Positions 23,009 to 30,907 are shown, numbered from the stretch's first letter. The stretch is DNA of 64,000 nt from Blautia sp. XA-2221 (GCF_028767025.1 NZ_JAJQXX010000002.1:1-64000); one strand, 5' to 3'. Notes: a model not told the origin generated them from the letters alone. Translations and numbers: made by a program.

Positions 23009-23133
23009 ACTATACCACGCAACAAAATATATTGCAATATGCAATTTTAAGAAAAGCAGCAAAATTTCATAATGCTTGACAAAGCAATATAAACACGCTA
23101 TACTGACAGCACAAATGAAATTGCATAATGCAA
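23009..23133. promoter_or_regulatory. Divergent repressor/xis promoters with two operators
   Basis: Plus strand: TTGACA (23076-23081), 17 nt, TATACT (23099-23104) toward xis. Minus strand: TTGCAA (23037-23032), 17 nt, TATAGT (23014-23009) toward the repressor. Palindromes TTGCAATATGCAA (23032-23044) and TTGCATAATGCAA (23121-23133) overlap the repressor -35 box and the xis leader. Confidence 0.75.
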
Positions 23134-23152
23134 TTCGAAAGGAGGTGGTCAT

Positions 23153-23383
23153 ATGACGCAAAGAAAGATTGCCTTATCTATTGAGGAAGCTGCTGATTAT
23201 ACGGGAATTGGCAGGAACACCCTGCGAAAGTTGGTAGAGTGGAAGAAACTTCCGGTATTGAAGGTTGGGAGAAAAGTCCTGATCAAAACGGATATGCTGG
23301 AACTTTTTATGGAAGCCAACGAGGGCAGGGACTTGAGGGATAAGGGAAATGTGAAAGCAGTCACAAGAAACGGTTCAACTTAA
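23153..23383 (+). CDS. xis: Tn916-type excisionase of element 3
   Basis: This 76-residue winged-helix protein reads ALSIEEAADYTGIGRNTLRK, then VLKVGRKVLIKTDMLELFM, the standard Xis pattern. AAAGGAGG precedes the ATG. It follows the divergent promoter under control of the CI-like repressor and should act with the integrase at 20892-22187 in excision. Confidence 0.85.
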   Translation: MTQRKIALSIEEAADYTGIGRNTLRKLVEWKKLPVLKVGRKVLIKTDMLELFMEANEGRDLRDKGNVKAVTRNGST

Positions 23384-23527
23384 AAAAGCGGTTCCCGAAG
23401 AAACCGCCAAAGGTTCTATCAGACCGGAGTCATGATATACCTACACGCAAGCAGATTATACCATGTACTTCGTCTGACAGACAACAGGAAACTTATGTTT
23501 GGAAAAAAAGAAAGGACGATGATATTT

Positions 23528-23842
23528 ATGGCAAGATCAACAAAGAGTTATGAGGAGCGTATGCTCCAGTTGGAAAAGAAAGAACAGGAAAGCCTTGAGA
23601 AAGCAAAACAGTATGCAGCACAGAAACGGGAACTGAAGAAACGTCAGAAAGATGTGGAAACCAAAAAACGGACACACAGGCTCTGCCAGATTGGCGGTGC
23701 AGTGGAATCGGTACTGGGTTCTGCGATTGAGGAAGATGATATCCCAAAGCTGATCGGCTTCTTAAAAAGGCAGGAAGCAAATGGGAAATTCTTCTCAAAG
23801 GCAATGCAGAAAGAGCCAGTTGCAAATACGGAGGAAGTGTAA
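23528..23842 (+). CDS. DUF3847-like accessory protein of element 3
   Basis: This 104-residue coiled-coil protein has a basic block KKRTHRLCQIGGAVESVLG, matching the RTHxLIQKGAAIE block of the element 2 homologue at 14352-14774. ATG 23528 has AAAGGA 11 nt upstream (an in-frame ATG at 23519 is too close). It precedes the oriT-like region and relaxase, so it probably supports relaxosome formation. Confidence 0.6.
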   Translation: MARSTKSYEERMLQLEKKEQESLEKAKQYAAQKRELKKRQKDVETKKRTHRLCQIGGAVESVLGSAIEEDDIPKLIGFLKRQEANGKFFSKAMQKEPVANTEEV

Positions 23843-23888
23843 TGCCGGAGGGAGTGGAGTTTCCATTCCCTTCATTGCTTTTTTATGA

Positions 23889-23927
23889 AGGGCGCACTTA
23901 TGGACAACCAGAGGTCGTCCGTATAAG
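23889..23927 (-). other. oriT: Candidate oriT of element 3 (perfect MOBQ nick sequence)
   Basis: On the minus strand TAAGTGCGCCCT (23900-23889) is a perfect match to the IncQ/Ti-type nick region as I know it. Just before it is an inverted repeat: CTTATACGGAC ... GTCCATAAG (23927-23917, 23905-23897). It lies 270 nt before the MobA/MobL start. Confidence 0.75.
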
Positions 23928-24017
23928 TTTGCCACAGGTGGCAACCGGTCTGCGCTTACGCTTGCCGGGCTCGTTCCGTCGGCGGGGCTTTCAGCCAGAC
24001 CTGCTCATGCCGCAGGA

Positions 24018-24087
24018 GGCACTCTTCGCCAGAGGGGCACATTCCATGCAGGCTGTTATGCACAGGGCACTCTTACGCAGAGGGTGC
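24018..24087. repeat. Two GC-rich hairpins in the MobL leader
   Basis: GCACTCT-TCGCC-AGAGGGGC (about 24019-24038) and GCACTCT-TACGC-AGAGGGTGC (24067-24087) are similar hairpins within the 23843-24170 gene-free stretch, which is more GC-rich than its surroundings. They may bind relaxosome proteins. Confidence 0.45.
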
Positions 24088-24170
24088 TCCGGCAGATACC
24101 ATTTTCTTTTAGGAAAAACGTTACCTGCCGGAAATCAAAGCCGGATACGGCAGAATGGGGGAAACGGAGC

Positions 24171-25892
24171 ATGGCGATTTTTCATTATACAGTAAAGATT
24201 GTTGGACGCAGCAAAGGAAAATCCATCATATCGGCGTCTGCTTATCTCAATGGCGATGTGATGAAAAATGAAGAAACAGGCAGGATCAGCTACTATACTT
24301 CAAAAAAAGAAGTCGTTTATACCAGCCTGCTGATGTGTGAAAATGCACCACAGGAATGGCAGAATGTACCTGCTGAAAATATCAGACGGTTCCAGAAATC
24401 TGTCCGATATAAAAGGGCAGATAACCAAAATGCTGCACTGGAAAAATTCAAACTTACTTTTCAGAAGCAGCGTTTATGGAATGAAGTCTTGAGGATAGAA
24501 AAAAGTTCAGATGCACAACTCGGCAGGTCATTTGAGTTCTCACTTCCGAAAGAATGGAGCCGACAGGAACAGATTGATTATACAACTGAATATATTCAAA
24601 AGACCTTTGTAGATAAGGGAATGTGTGCGGATTGGAGTATCCACGATAAAGGAGATGGTAATCCCCATGTGCATTTACTGGTGACGATGCGACCATTCAA
24701 TTCAGACCACTCATGGGGTAACAAAGAAATCAAGGATTGGGAGTTTGTCAGAGATGAAAATGGAAATATTGTGGTGGATGAATCCCATCCGGACTGGTGG
24801 CAGGATAAAAAGAACCCTGACCGTCATGGAATCCGAATCCCCGTACTTGATGAAAATGGAGTCCAGAAAGTCGGGACAAGGAACCGCAAACAGTGGAAAC
24901 GTGTATTAACCGATGCTACCGGGTGGAACAATCCGAAAAATTGTGAGCTATGGCGGAGCGAATGGGCAAACGTCTGTAATGCACATTTGAAAACGGAAAA
25001 TCACATTGACCATCGTTCTTATGCAAGGCAGGGAAAATTAGAGATACCGACGATCCATGAGGGCGCAGATGCCAGAAAAATTGACGAGAAATTTCAAAAC
25101 GGACAGACATCCTCTACTTCATGGAAAGTAGAGGAAAACCAGATCATAAAAAGACAAAATGCACTGCTGGATAAAATACAGATTTCTTTTGGAAAAGTAT
25201 CCAGTGCATTAACACAATGGAAGGAGCGATTGCGTGACATTAGAAGAAAGCCGGGAAGTCATTCCCATGATGGAGACAATGATAAACCAGATCGAGGAAC
25301 AGCAGAATCTTATGGCAGAGATGGTACAGGAATTGCAGGAACGGGACAGGCAGCTCCTGTCTTTTCAGGAGCAGAACCAGAGTTTAAAAAGCTTAAACAG
25401 CGAATTATCCAGGCTGCTAAATCTTTTGCCAGATACAGAAGAACTGCTCTCACAGATCGAGCAACAGAAAACCAGAATCGAACAGTTGGAAAACGAGAAT
25501 CAGCAATGGCAGGAATTAACGCAGAAGCTGAACAACGAGAACAGCTTATTGCAGAAACAGAACAGCGAATTGCTGACCTTAAACAGCAGATAGAGAAAGC
25601 GAGGGAGATCGATGAGCGAATGCAGAAACTTAGAGAACGTCGGGCAGGTGGAAGAACTTCTGCTGATGACCGAACAGATGCAGGACGAACTGGATCAGAA
25701 AGACCAGACAATCCAGGAACTAAACAGGCAGCTAAGCGAATCGCTGACCTTGAACGAGAAATTGAACAGCGAAAACAGAGCCGAGAATATCGAAGCATTG
25801 CGGACAAGATTAAGGCAAACAGAGGAACGATTGACCAGCGAGACAGACAGCAGGAAAAGAGCCGACGCAGAAGCCGTGGCATGGAAATTTAA
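24171..25892 (+). CDS. mobL: MobA/MobL-family relaxase of element 3
   Basis: This 573-residue MOBQ relaxase has the N-terminal FHYTVKIVGRSKGKSIISAS then AYLNGD, and the metal motif GNPHVHLLVTMRPF (about residue 161). Downstream it keeps family blocks RKQWKRVLTDATGW and YARQGKLEIPTIHEG. The last 220 residues are Arg/Gln/Glu-rich and low complexity, and two other genes are read in the +1 frame across the same DNA (25234-25593; 25612 onward). ATG 24171 gives the canonical N-terminus. Confidence 0.93.
   Translation: MAIFHYTVKIVGRSKGKSIISASAYLNGDVMKNEETGRISYYTSKKEVVYTSLLMCENAPQEWQNVPAENIRRFQKSVRYKRADNQNAALEKFKLTFQKQRLWNEVLRIEKSSDAQLGRSFEFSLPKEWSRQEQIDYTTEYIQKTFVDKGMCADWSIHDKGDGNPHVHLLVTMRPFNSDHSWGNKEIKDWEFVRDENGNIVVDESHPDWWQDKKNPDRHGIRIPVLDENGVQKVGTRNRKQWKRVLTDATGWNNPKNCELWRSEWANVCNAHLKTENHIDHRSYARQGKLEIPTIHEGADARKIDEKFQNGQTSSTSWKVEENQIIKRQNALLDKIQISFGKVSSALTQWKERLRDIRRKPGSHSHDGDNDKPDRGTAESYGRDGTGIAGTGQAAPVFSGAEPEFKKLKQRIIQAAKSFARYRRTALTDRATENQNRTVGKRESAMAGINAEAEQREQLIAETEQRIADLKQQIEKAREIDERMQKLRERRAGGRTSADDRTDAGRTGSERPDNPGTKQAAKRIADLEREIEQRKQSREYRSIADKIKANRGTIDQRDRQQEKSRRRSRGMEI
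25234..25593 (+). CDS. Overlapping coiled-coil protein inside mobL
   Basis: This 119-residue frame lies wholly within mobL in another frame. It starts at GTG with AAGGAG 7 nt upstream. The product is Gln/Glu/Leu-rich coiled coil (QELQERDRQLLSFQEQNQSL and similar), the kind of composition expected of a true protein rather than random sequence. It ends 18 nt before another start in the same frame (25612). The role is unknown; it may belong to the relaxosome. Confidence 0.55.
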   Translation: MTLEESREVIPMMETMINQIEEQQNLMAEMVQELQERDRQLLSFQEQNQSLKSLNSELSRLLNLLPDTEELLSQIEQQKTRIEQLENENQQWQELTQKLNNENSLLQKQNSELLTLNSR

Positions 25893-26580
25893 GTATGAAA
25901 AAGCAGAGCAGGAAAAACTTTATGCACAGACACACCAAAAGACGGTAGAGGTAGCTGTTGAGAAAAAAGTGCCTTATGAGAAATGTGAAAAATGTGACCG
26001 TACTGCTTACCGGAAAGCAAAAGAAAAATGCGATAGCCGTAAAAGCCAGTTAGAAAAGAAATATAAAAATATGACGATTGGTTATGAAAGTATCTTGTTT
26101 CTACTGGCATGGTACAGCATAACAACAACACTGTTTACTGCGATTCTTTCGCCGGTTTTCCTTAACGACTGTATCGTCTTTTTCGGTGCGTTAGGAAAAG
26201 GAATGGGAAGTTTATTTCGGGAGTTTGTGACAGGTGCAGACTCTTTCGGACAGTTAAGCAGTGGAATACCTAACAGTATTCTTTCCGGGATTGTGTACTG
26301 GCTGATTGCCGGTACTGTCATGGCAATTTTATTCGTAATAACCGGGTGGCTGATAATCGGGATTGGTTATCAGGTAGGAAAAATCTACCGGAAATATTGT
26401 TGGGATATCATCAGTATCGTGGTAGCGATAACGAGTACAGCTGTTGTAATTTACTTTGGAGAATGGATTAAAAACGCTAATCCGATAAATCTTATTGTAT
26501 TGCTATTACTGTCGCATATTATTTATATTGGAATCAGATGTTATGTGAAAGACTGGATGGAAGAACGAGGATATTATTAA
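25612..26580 (+). CDS. DUF6040-like coiled-coil membrane protein
   Basis: This 322-residue protein starts inside mobL (overlap 281 nt, +1 frame) behind GGGAG. The N-terminal half is coiled coil; a Cys pair in YEKCEKCDRTAYRK (about 123-136) follows, then about four membrane helices from residue 157 (ESILFLLAWYSITTTLF, IVYWLIAGTVMAILFVITGW, IISIVVAITSTAVVIYFG, LIVLLLLSHIIYIGI). It resembles DUF6040 proteins next to MobA/MobL in Firmicutes. It could link the relaxosome to the membrane or a helper transfer channel; this is inference. Confidence 0.75.
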   Translation: MSECRNLENVGQVEELLLMTEQMQDELDQKDQTIQELNRQLSESLTLNEKLNSENRAENIEALRTRLRQTEERLTSETDSRKRADAEAVAWKFKYEKAEQEKLYAQTHQKTVEVAVEKKVPYEKCEKCDRTAYRKAKEKCDSRKSQLEKKYKNMTIGYESILFLLAWYSITTTLFTAILSPVFLNDCIVFFGALGKGMGSLFREFVTGADSFGQLSSGIPNSILSGIVYWLIAGTVMAILFVITGWLIIGIGYQVGKIYRKYCWDIISIVVAITSTAVVIYFGEWIKNANPINLIVLLLLSHIIYIGIRCYVKDWMEERGYY

Positions 26581-26583
26581 AAG

Positions 26584-26616
26584 AGGACAGGGAAATTTCA
26601 TAATCTTCCTGTCCTT
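26584..26616 (+). terminator. Terminator after the MobL operon
   Basis: AGGACAGGGAA pairs with TTCCTGTCCT (26606-26615) with one bulge. The T tract is short. It separates mobilization genes from cargo. Confidence 0.6.
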
Positions 26617-26666
26617 AGTAAGGGACTATTGATTGTTTATATAAAGAAAAAGTATATAAATAAATC

Positions 26667-26719
26667 TTGACAATTAGTACGAACTCGGACTATAATGCAA
26701 AAGTCCGGATTCGTACTAA
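26667..26719 (+). promoter_or_regulatory. MarR-MATE promoter with nested palindromes
   Basis: TTGACA (26667-26672), 18 nt, TATAAT (26691-26696). TTAGTACGAA (26674-26683) and TTCGTACTAA (26710-26719) are perfect inverted arms around the -10, and CGGAC/GTCCG lie inside. This is a likely MarR autoregulatory operator. Confidence 0.75.
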
Positions 26720-26735
26720 TTTAAGGAGGAAAAAG

Positions 26736-27194
26736 ATGAGAAAAGATAATAATATGATAATACAGTTGCAACGATATTATGCTTTATGGAAAGAATGTAC
26801 AGCAATGTATGAGGAATGGTCAAAGGATCAGGGACTGTCTTCAAATGGAGTTTTTGCTTTGTATTCATTTTATGAAAGTAATGGAAGATGCACGCAGAAA
26901 ATGATAAGTGAAAAATGGAATATACCTAAGCAAACGGTAAATACGATACTAAAAGATTTTCAGAAAAAAGGATACATCAATATGGTATCTGATGATTCAG
27001 ACAAGAGAAATAAGCTGATATGCCTCACAGAATCAGGAATGGAATATACGAAAGATATCATAGAAAAACTGCACTCAAAAGAAATATATGTAATCGAAAA
27101 AATGGGATTAGAGAATATAGAAAGTCTTAATGATAATACAGAGCTGTTTATCAGACTTTTCAAGGAAGGAGATTGTAAGAAAAATGAATCATAA
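26736..27194 (+). CDS. MarR-family transcriptional regulator
   Basis: This 152-residue winged-helix regulator has YALWKECTAMYEEWSKDQGL (dimer helix), CTQKMISEKWNIPKQTVNTI (recognition region) and the wing KGYINMVSDDSDKRNKLICLT (DxRxK pattern). ATG 26736 follows AAGGAGG. It overlaps the MATE gene by 11 nt and has a palindromic promoter, so it should regulate itself and the transporter in response to a small molecule. Confidence 0.9.
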   Translation: MRKDNNMIIQLQRYYALWKECTAMYEEWSKDQGLSSNGVFALYSFYESNGRCTQKMISEKWNIPKQTVNTILKDFQKKGYINMVSDDSDKRNKLICLTESGMEYTKDIIEKLHSKEIYVIEKMGLENIESLNDNTELFIRLFKEGDCKKNES

Positions 27195-28503
27195 ATCATT
27201 ATTTTTTAAATATGTTATTCCATCTATTATAGCATTTGCATTATCAGGAATATATGCGATAGTGGATGGATATTTTGTAGGCAATACCATAGGAGATGCT
27301 GGACTTTCGGCTATTAATATTGCATATCCGATTGTGGCTTTGATTCAGGCTCTTGGAACAGGAATTGGTATGGGAGGAGCTGTTTATTACTCAATTAATG
27401 CAGCAGAAAAGAAAGGAAAACGGGCAGAAGAATTTATTGCTACAAGCTGGTGGCTTCTTGTAATAGTAAGTGTTATCAGTACCATAATTATTTACTCCTT
27501 TTCGTCTAAAATTTTAGGATTGCTTGGAGCAGATGGAATTATATTAACAAATGCGACAGATTATATCAAAATTATAGCACTTGGAGCAATATTGCAGATT
27601 CTTGGAACTGGAATGATGCCATTCATTAGAAATTATGGAAACTCTTTCTGGTCAATGTTTGCGATGGTTGGTGGATTCATAACCAATATTGTTCTGGATT
27701 TTATCTTTGTATGGATATATGAAATGGGCATGAAAGGTGCAGCCACAGCTACAATAGCCGGACAGGGTGTGACTGCAGCAATTGCAATCATATACGCATT
27801 ATATAATAAAAAGTTTTATGTGTATGTATCCTTAAAAAATGTAAAAGAAATGTGTGGCGCTATATTCAGAGTAGGTCTTGCACCATTTGGGCTAGCATTG
27901 ACTCCTAATATTTCATTGGTGTTTATAAACCGATTCTCCGCTTCTTATGGGGGAGAAAAAGCTATTGCAACTTATGCATGTGTATCCTATATTATCTGTA
28001 TCATATATCTCATATTGCAGGGCGTAGGTGATGGAAGTCAACCTTTAATGAGCCGTTTTTATGGTGAGAAGGATCAAGAAAGCCTGAGAGGAGTTCAGAG
28101 AATGGCATACATTTTTGCAATAATTCTTGCTGTTTGTGGTGGAATTATCATGTATGTAAACAGAGCAAATATTGGAGGGGTTTTCGGAGCATCTTATGAA
28201 GTAAGTATTGAGATTTCTAAAATTGTACCTATATTTTTAGTGTCATTACCATTTGTTGCGATTACCAGAATAGCGACAGCTGGATTTTATGCTACTGAAA
28301 AAAGTGGATTGTCATACATTCTTACATTCATTGAACCAGTATTGATGCTGATATTTATGCTTGTTTTACCACCTTTATTTGGTGGACAGATTATGATATG
28401 GTGGAGTACGGTATTGGCACGTGTTTTTTCAGCGATTCTGGCATTCATACTAATAAAATATTGCGAAAAGGGAGATTTGCAATATGGAATACAGAAAATT
28501 TAA
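27184..28503 (+). CDS. MATE-family multidrug efflux transporter
   Basis: This 439-residue membrane protein has about 12 helices. It starts with FKYVIPSIIAFALSGIYAIV and DGYFVGNTIGDAGLSAINIA, the typical MATE N-terminus, and repeats it in the second half (LAPFGLALTPNISLVFINR). It probably exports cationic drugs or dyes with Na+ or H+. ATG 27184 has AAGGAG. It forms an operon with marR and ends at a strong terminator. MepA/NorM-like; the substrate is unknown. Confidence 0.9.
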   Translation: MNHKSLFFKYVIPSIIAFALSGIYAIVDGYFVGNTIGDAGLSAINIAYPIVALIQALGTGIGMGGAVYYSINAAEKKGKRAEEFIATSWWLLVIVSVISTIIIYSFSSKILGLLGADGIILTNATDYIKIIALGAILQILGTGMMPFIRNYGNSFWSMFAMVGGFITNIVLDFIFVWIYEMGMKGAATATIAGQGVTAAIAIIYALYNKKFYVYVSLKNVKEMCGAIFRVGLAPFGLALTPNISLVFINRFSASYGGEKAIATYACVSYIICIIYLILQGVGDGSQPLMSRFYGEKDQESLRGVQRMAYIFAIILAVCGGIIMYVNRANIGGVFGASYEVSIEISKIVPIFLVSLPFVAITRIATAGFYATEKSGLSYILTFIEPVLMLIFMLVLPPLFGGQIMIWWSTVLARVFSAILAFILIKYCEKGDLQYGIQKI

Positions 28504-28550
28504 CAATCAGATAGTAGCAAGAATAATCTAGGTTTATCTATTGTATTTTT

Positions 28551-28584
28551 AAGGACAGCCTCATAGCAATAGGGCTGTCCTTTT
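28551..28584 (+). terminator. Terminator of the MarR-MATE operon
   Basis: AAGGACAGCC (28551-28560) is the complement of GGCTGTCCTT (28573-28582), followed by T residues. Confidence 0.85.
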
Positions 28585-28636
28585 AAAATTATGAAGCTAA
28601 TTTTTAATAAATTCTAGTAGATTTTGATTGGAATAA

Positions 28637-28873
28637 TCATAACTCTAATGAATCTTCAGCATCTACCCACATCTGTAAATTCCCATCAAGATATAACCTT
28701 GCATATTCTAATGGCTCATCGATTGCAAGCGATGTCAAAGCACAATCAGATCCAGGTGTGGTTCTTAAATTTTTTTCTGCTTCCCAACAATCAATACGGA
28801 GTATATAGCCCGTATTAGTATATACATCAATGCTGTTGCACTGTGGATTGTATTCTGCAAATATTGTTCTCAT
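28637..28873 (-). CDS. DUF6061-like small protein
   Basis: This 78-residue acidic protein begins MRTIFAEYNPQCNSIDVYTN and has LRIDCWEAEKNL and EYARLYLDGNLQMWVD blocks typical of a small conserved family in Lachnospiraceae mobile DNA (DUF6061-like). ATG 28873 follows AAGGAG. It is convergent with the MATE gene near the right end of element 3. The function is unknown. Confidence 0.6.
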   Translation of the reverse strand: MRTIFAEYNPQCNSIDVYTNTGYILRIDCWEAEKNLRTTPGSDCALTSLAIDEPLEYARLYLDGNLQMWVDAEDSLEL

Positions 28874-28989
28874 CGTATCCCATCTCCTTATCATTTAATC
28901 AATCAGTAGTAGCAAAAATTAAGAAGCATTTCAATCAGTTCACCATGTCACTTTTATTTTGTGTTATACTGTCTTATAGATTTTTCTTG

Positions 28990-29060
28990 CCCTTGTATTT
29001 GCCCTTATCAGAGTGCATAAACACTGATGGGACGATATAACACAAGGGAAATAATAAGGG
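28990..29060. repeat. Right-end repeats of element 3
   Basis: CCCTTGT (28990) and CCCTTAT (29002) are followed by inverted copies ACAAGGG (29042) and ATAAGGG (29054), all with a 12-nt period; ATCAG/CTGAT lies between. An outer pair TTGTGTTATA/TATAACACAA also flanks. Matches the left-end set at 20838-20881. Confidence 0.6.
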
Positions 29061-29461
29061 AAAGCTCACCTGCGACAAATCCAGTGTTTTCAAGGGGTTG
29101 CGAAGAATTTAATAATAAAATATAACAGTTATTAAATTTCTTAAAACAGGTGAAATCTCAATCGGGAGTTGTAAAGGAGAAACATACTATGAATATAGGG
29201 GGTTGACTATGTGTGGTTTTGGTTATTCTATTTGTGATGATAGGAGTATTCCTGTAATTCAGAAATAACGCCAATTGAATAAAAAGAAACCTGGAAGTAC
29301 AATTAAGGTGTTCATCTTGGAGGGTGAAAAATACTTTATAAATACTGGAGATTTCTATAATGAATTAACACAGAATGATAGACTTAATCAAGTAACAAGT
29401 GACACTTTCACTTTAGGACCCCAAAAACAATCGCCTTACTTGCAAAAGATGGAAGATTTTT
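29061..29461 (+). other. Junction region with decayed sequence
   Basis: No certain gene. A 74-codon frame (29275-29499, TTG start, no clear ribosome site) and a 19-codon frame (29209-29268) are visible, but neither resembles a known protein. The composition and the WYL tail that follows suggest remnants at the junction between element 3 and chromosomal DNA. Confidence 0.35.
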
Positions 29462-29593
29462 CACTTCTTATCTTCCTTCGGTTGGGTGTTTGGATTTAAT
29501 GGCAAGGTACAAATACTTGCACCGGAGAGTGTGAAAGAACAGTACAGACAGATGATTGCAAAAGCCGATGAGGATATGCAGGAAAGTGAATAG
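29462..29593 (+). pseudogene. WYL-domain regulator C-terminal remnant
   Basis: The frame reads LSSFGWVFGFNGKVQILAPE then SVKEQYRQMIAKADEDMQES, the last about 40 residues of WYL-domain transcriptional regulators. The helix-turn-helix and main WYL part are absent and no start exists, so this is a remnant left by a rearrangement. Confidence 0.55.
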
Positions 29594-29672
29594 TGCAGAT
29601 TTGAATTTGTGCAGACGGTCTGCACAAATTAGGTAAGATTGAATTATAAGACTATGAAGCGAGGTAGTGGAT

Positions 29673-30809
29673 ATGGAAAAAGACCCGTTTAAGGAATATT
29701 TAAGGGAGTCTGAACCGGATAAAGCTCATAAGGGGTATGCTTGGAGTACAGCAATCGGACTTCAGGCGGTGGACGGACTCAAACCATCTAAATATTTGAT
29801 TGATACTGCCATTCAGAATATTAAAGGCAAAATCACGATGAAGGAAGCACAGAGCCTTATCGACAGCTACTATGAGGAAAGACCTGTCCATTTGTCTGAT
29901 GACGAGCGTACTGAAGAAGCTGATAAGGTTTCTTCCCGTATTGCTGAAATTCTTTCTGAAACAGCGTTCTCATTTTCTCCGAATGAGTATATCTCTATCC
30001 ACCGCAAACTCTTTCAGGGGATTTATAAACACGCCGGAAAGATTCGAGATTACAACATCACAAAGAAAGAACGGGTGCTTGATGGAGCAACCGTTATGTA
30101 CGGTAGTGCGTCCGAACTGAGAGCTACACTTGAATACGATTTTTCGCAGGAGAAAGATTTTAGCTACAAAGGACTTTCAATGGATGAGATTATCCATCAT
30201 CTTGCGGTATTTATTTCAAGGTTATGGCAAATCCATATTTTCGGGGAAGGCAATACGAGAACAACGGCAGTGTTCTTCATCAAATATTTAAGGACGCTTG
30301 GGTTTTCTGCAACCAATGATATTTTTGCAGAAAATGCGTGGTATTTCAGAAATGCACTTGTCCGTGCAAACTATACGAACTTGCAAAAAGGTATTTACGA
30401 AACAACAGAGTATCTGGAAGCATTTCTCAGAAATCTGCTTTTGAACGAGAAAAATGAGCTTCATAATCGAAATCTTCATATAAGTGGACTTTTGAACGAA
30501 GAAAAAGTGGATATTGGGGATGCAAAAGTGGATATTGAGAATGAAAAAGTGGACATTCAAGATGAAAAAGTGGATATTGAAAGTGTACTTTCCGAAAAAG
30601 GTAGTGATTTCTCAGTAAAAACGATGGTTCATATTCACAGACTTTTTGAAAAGTTTGACTTTGATGGAATATTTGGAAGAAGTGCAGTTATGGAACTTCT
30701 TGAGCTGAAAGGTTCAGGTGCTTCAAAACTTCTTTCCAATTTGGTGCAGGCAGATATTATTGAACCAGTATCCGGTCACGGAAAAGGGAAATATAAATTC
30801 AAGAAGTAA
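29673..30809 (+). CDS. Fic-domain protein with heptad repeats and winged helix
   Basis: This 378-residue protein of the Fic/AMPylation family has the catalytic loop HIFGEGNTR (188-196, HxFxxGNxR) and GIYKHAGKIRDYN upstream. The N-terminus, with KYLIDTAIQNIKGKITMKEA, may be an antitoxin-like inhibitory segment. After the Fic core come four tandem KVDIxxE heptads (30504-30587) and a C-terminal winged-helix domain. It should transfer AMP or a similar group to a protein target, possibly a toxin or host-adaptation factor. ATG 29673 follows GAGGT. The target is unknown. Confidence 0.85.
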   Translation: MEKDPFKEYLRESEPDKAHKGYAWSTAIGLQAVDGLKPSKYLIDTAIQNIKGKITMKEAQSLIDSYYEERPVHLSDDERTEEADKVSSRIAEILSETAFSFSPNEYISIHRKLFQGIYKHAGKIRDYNITKKERVLDGATVMYGSASELRATLEYDFSQEKDFSYKGLSMDEIIHHLAVFISRLWQIHIFGEGNTRTTAVFFIKYLRTLGFSATNDIFAENAWYFRNALVRANYTNLQKGIYETTEYLEAFLRNLLLNEKNELHNRNLHISGLLNEEKVDIGDAKVDIENEKVDIQDEKVDIESVLSEKGSDFSVKTMVHIHRLFEKFDFDGIFGRSAVMELLELKGSGASKLLSNLVQADIIEPVSGHGKGKYKFKK

Positions 30810-30877
30810 TTCAAATCAAGGTAGATTGAATAAGAAAGAATTTGTGCGTAGAAATTTTCAATAAAATAAAAGATACT

Positions 30878-30907
30878 GAGGTGTTAGCAAATTGCGACAC
30901 CTCTTTT
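30878..30907 (+). terminator. Terminator after fic
   Basis: GAGGTGT (30878-30884) pairs with ACACCTC (30897-30903), then TTTT. Confidence 0.75.

Larger units (their letters stand above)
20838..29060. mobile_element. Integrative element 3 (Tn916-type int/xis, MobL, MATE cargo)
   Basis: CCCTTRT repeats at the same 12-nt spacing, with inverted partners, lie at 20838-20881 and 28990-29060. Between them are integrase, CI-like repressor, xis, DUF3847, oriT-like site, MobA/MobL with overlapping genes, a MarR/MATE cargo and a small conserved gene. The exact ends and target are not resolved. No transfer-channel genes are seen, so it is probably mobilizable. Confidence 0.65.

Noticed and set aside
23842-24195. 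117-codon frame between DUF3847 and mobL
   Set aside because: It covers the oriT-like and hairpin region, has low-complexity Arg/Gly/Pro content and no family likeness; it is better read as non-coding.
25310-25882. 190-codon open frame antisense to the mobL tail
   Set aside because: It is Ser/Arg/Cys-rich, an effect of the Gln/Glu codons on the other strand; it has no start signals. The +1 sense frames explain the open reading better.
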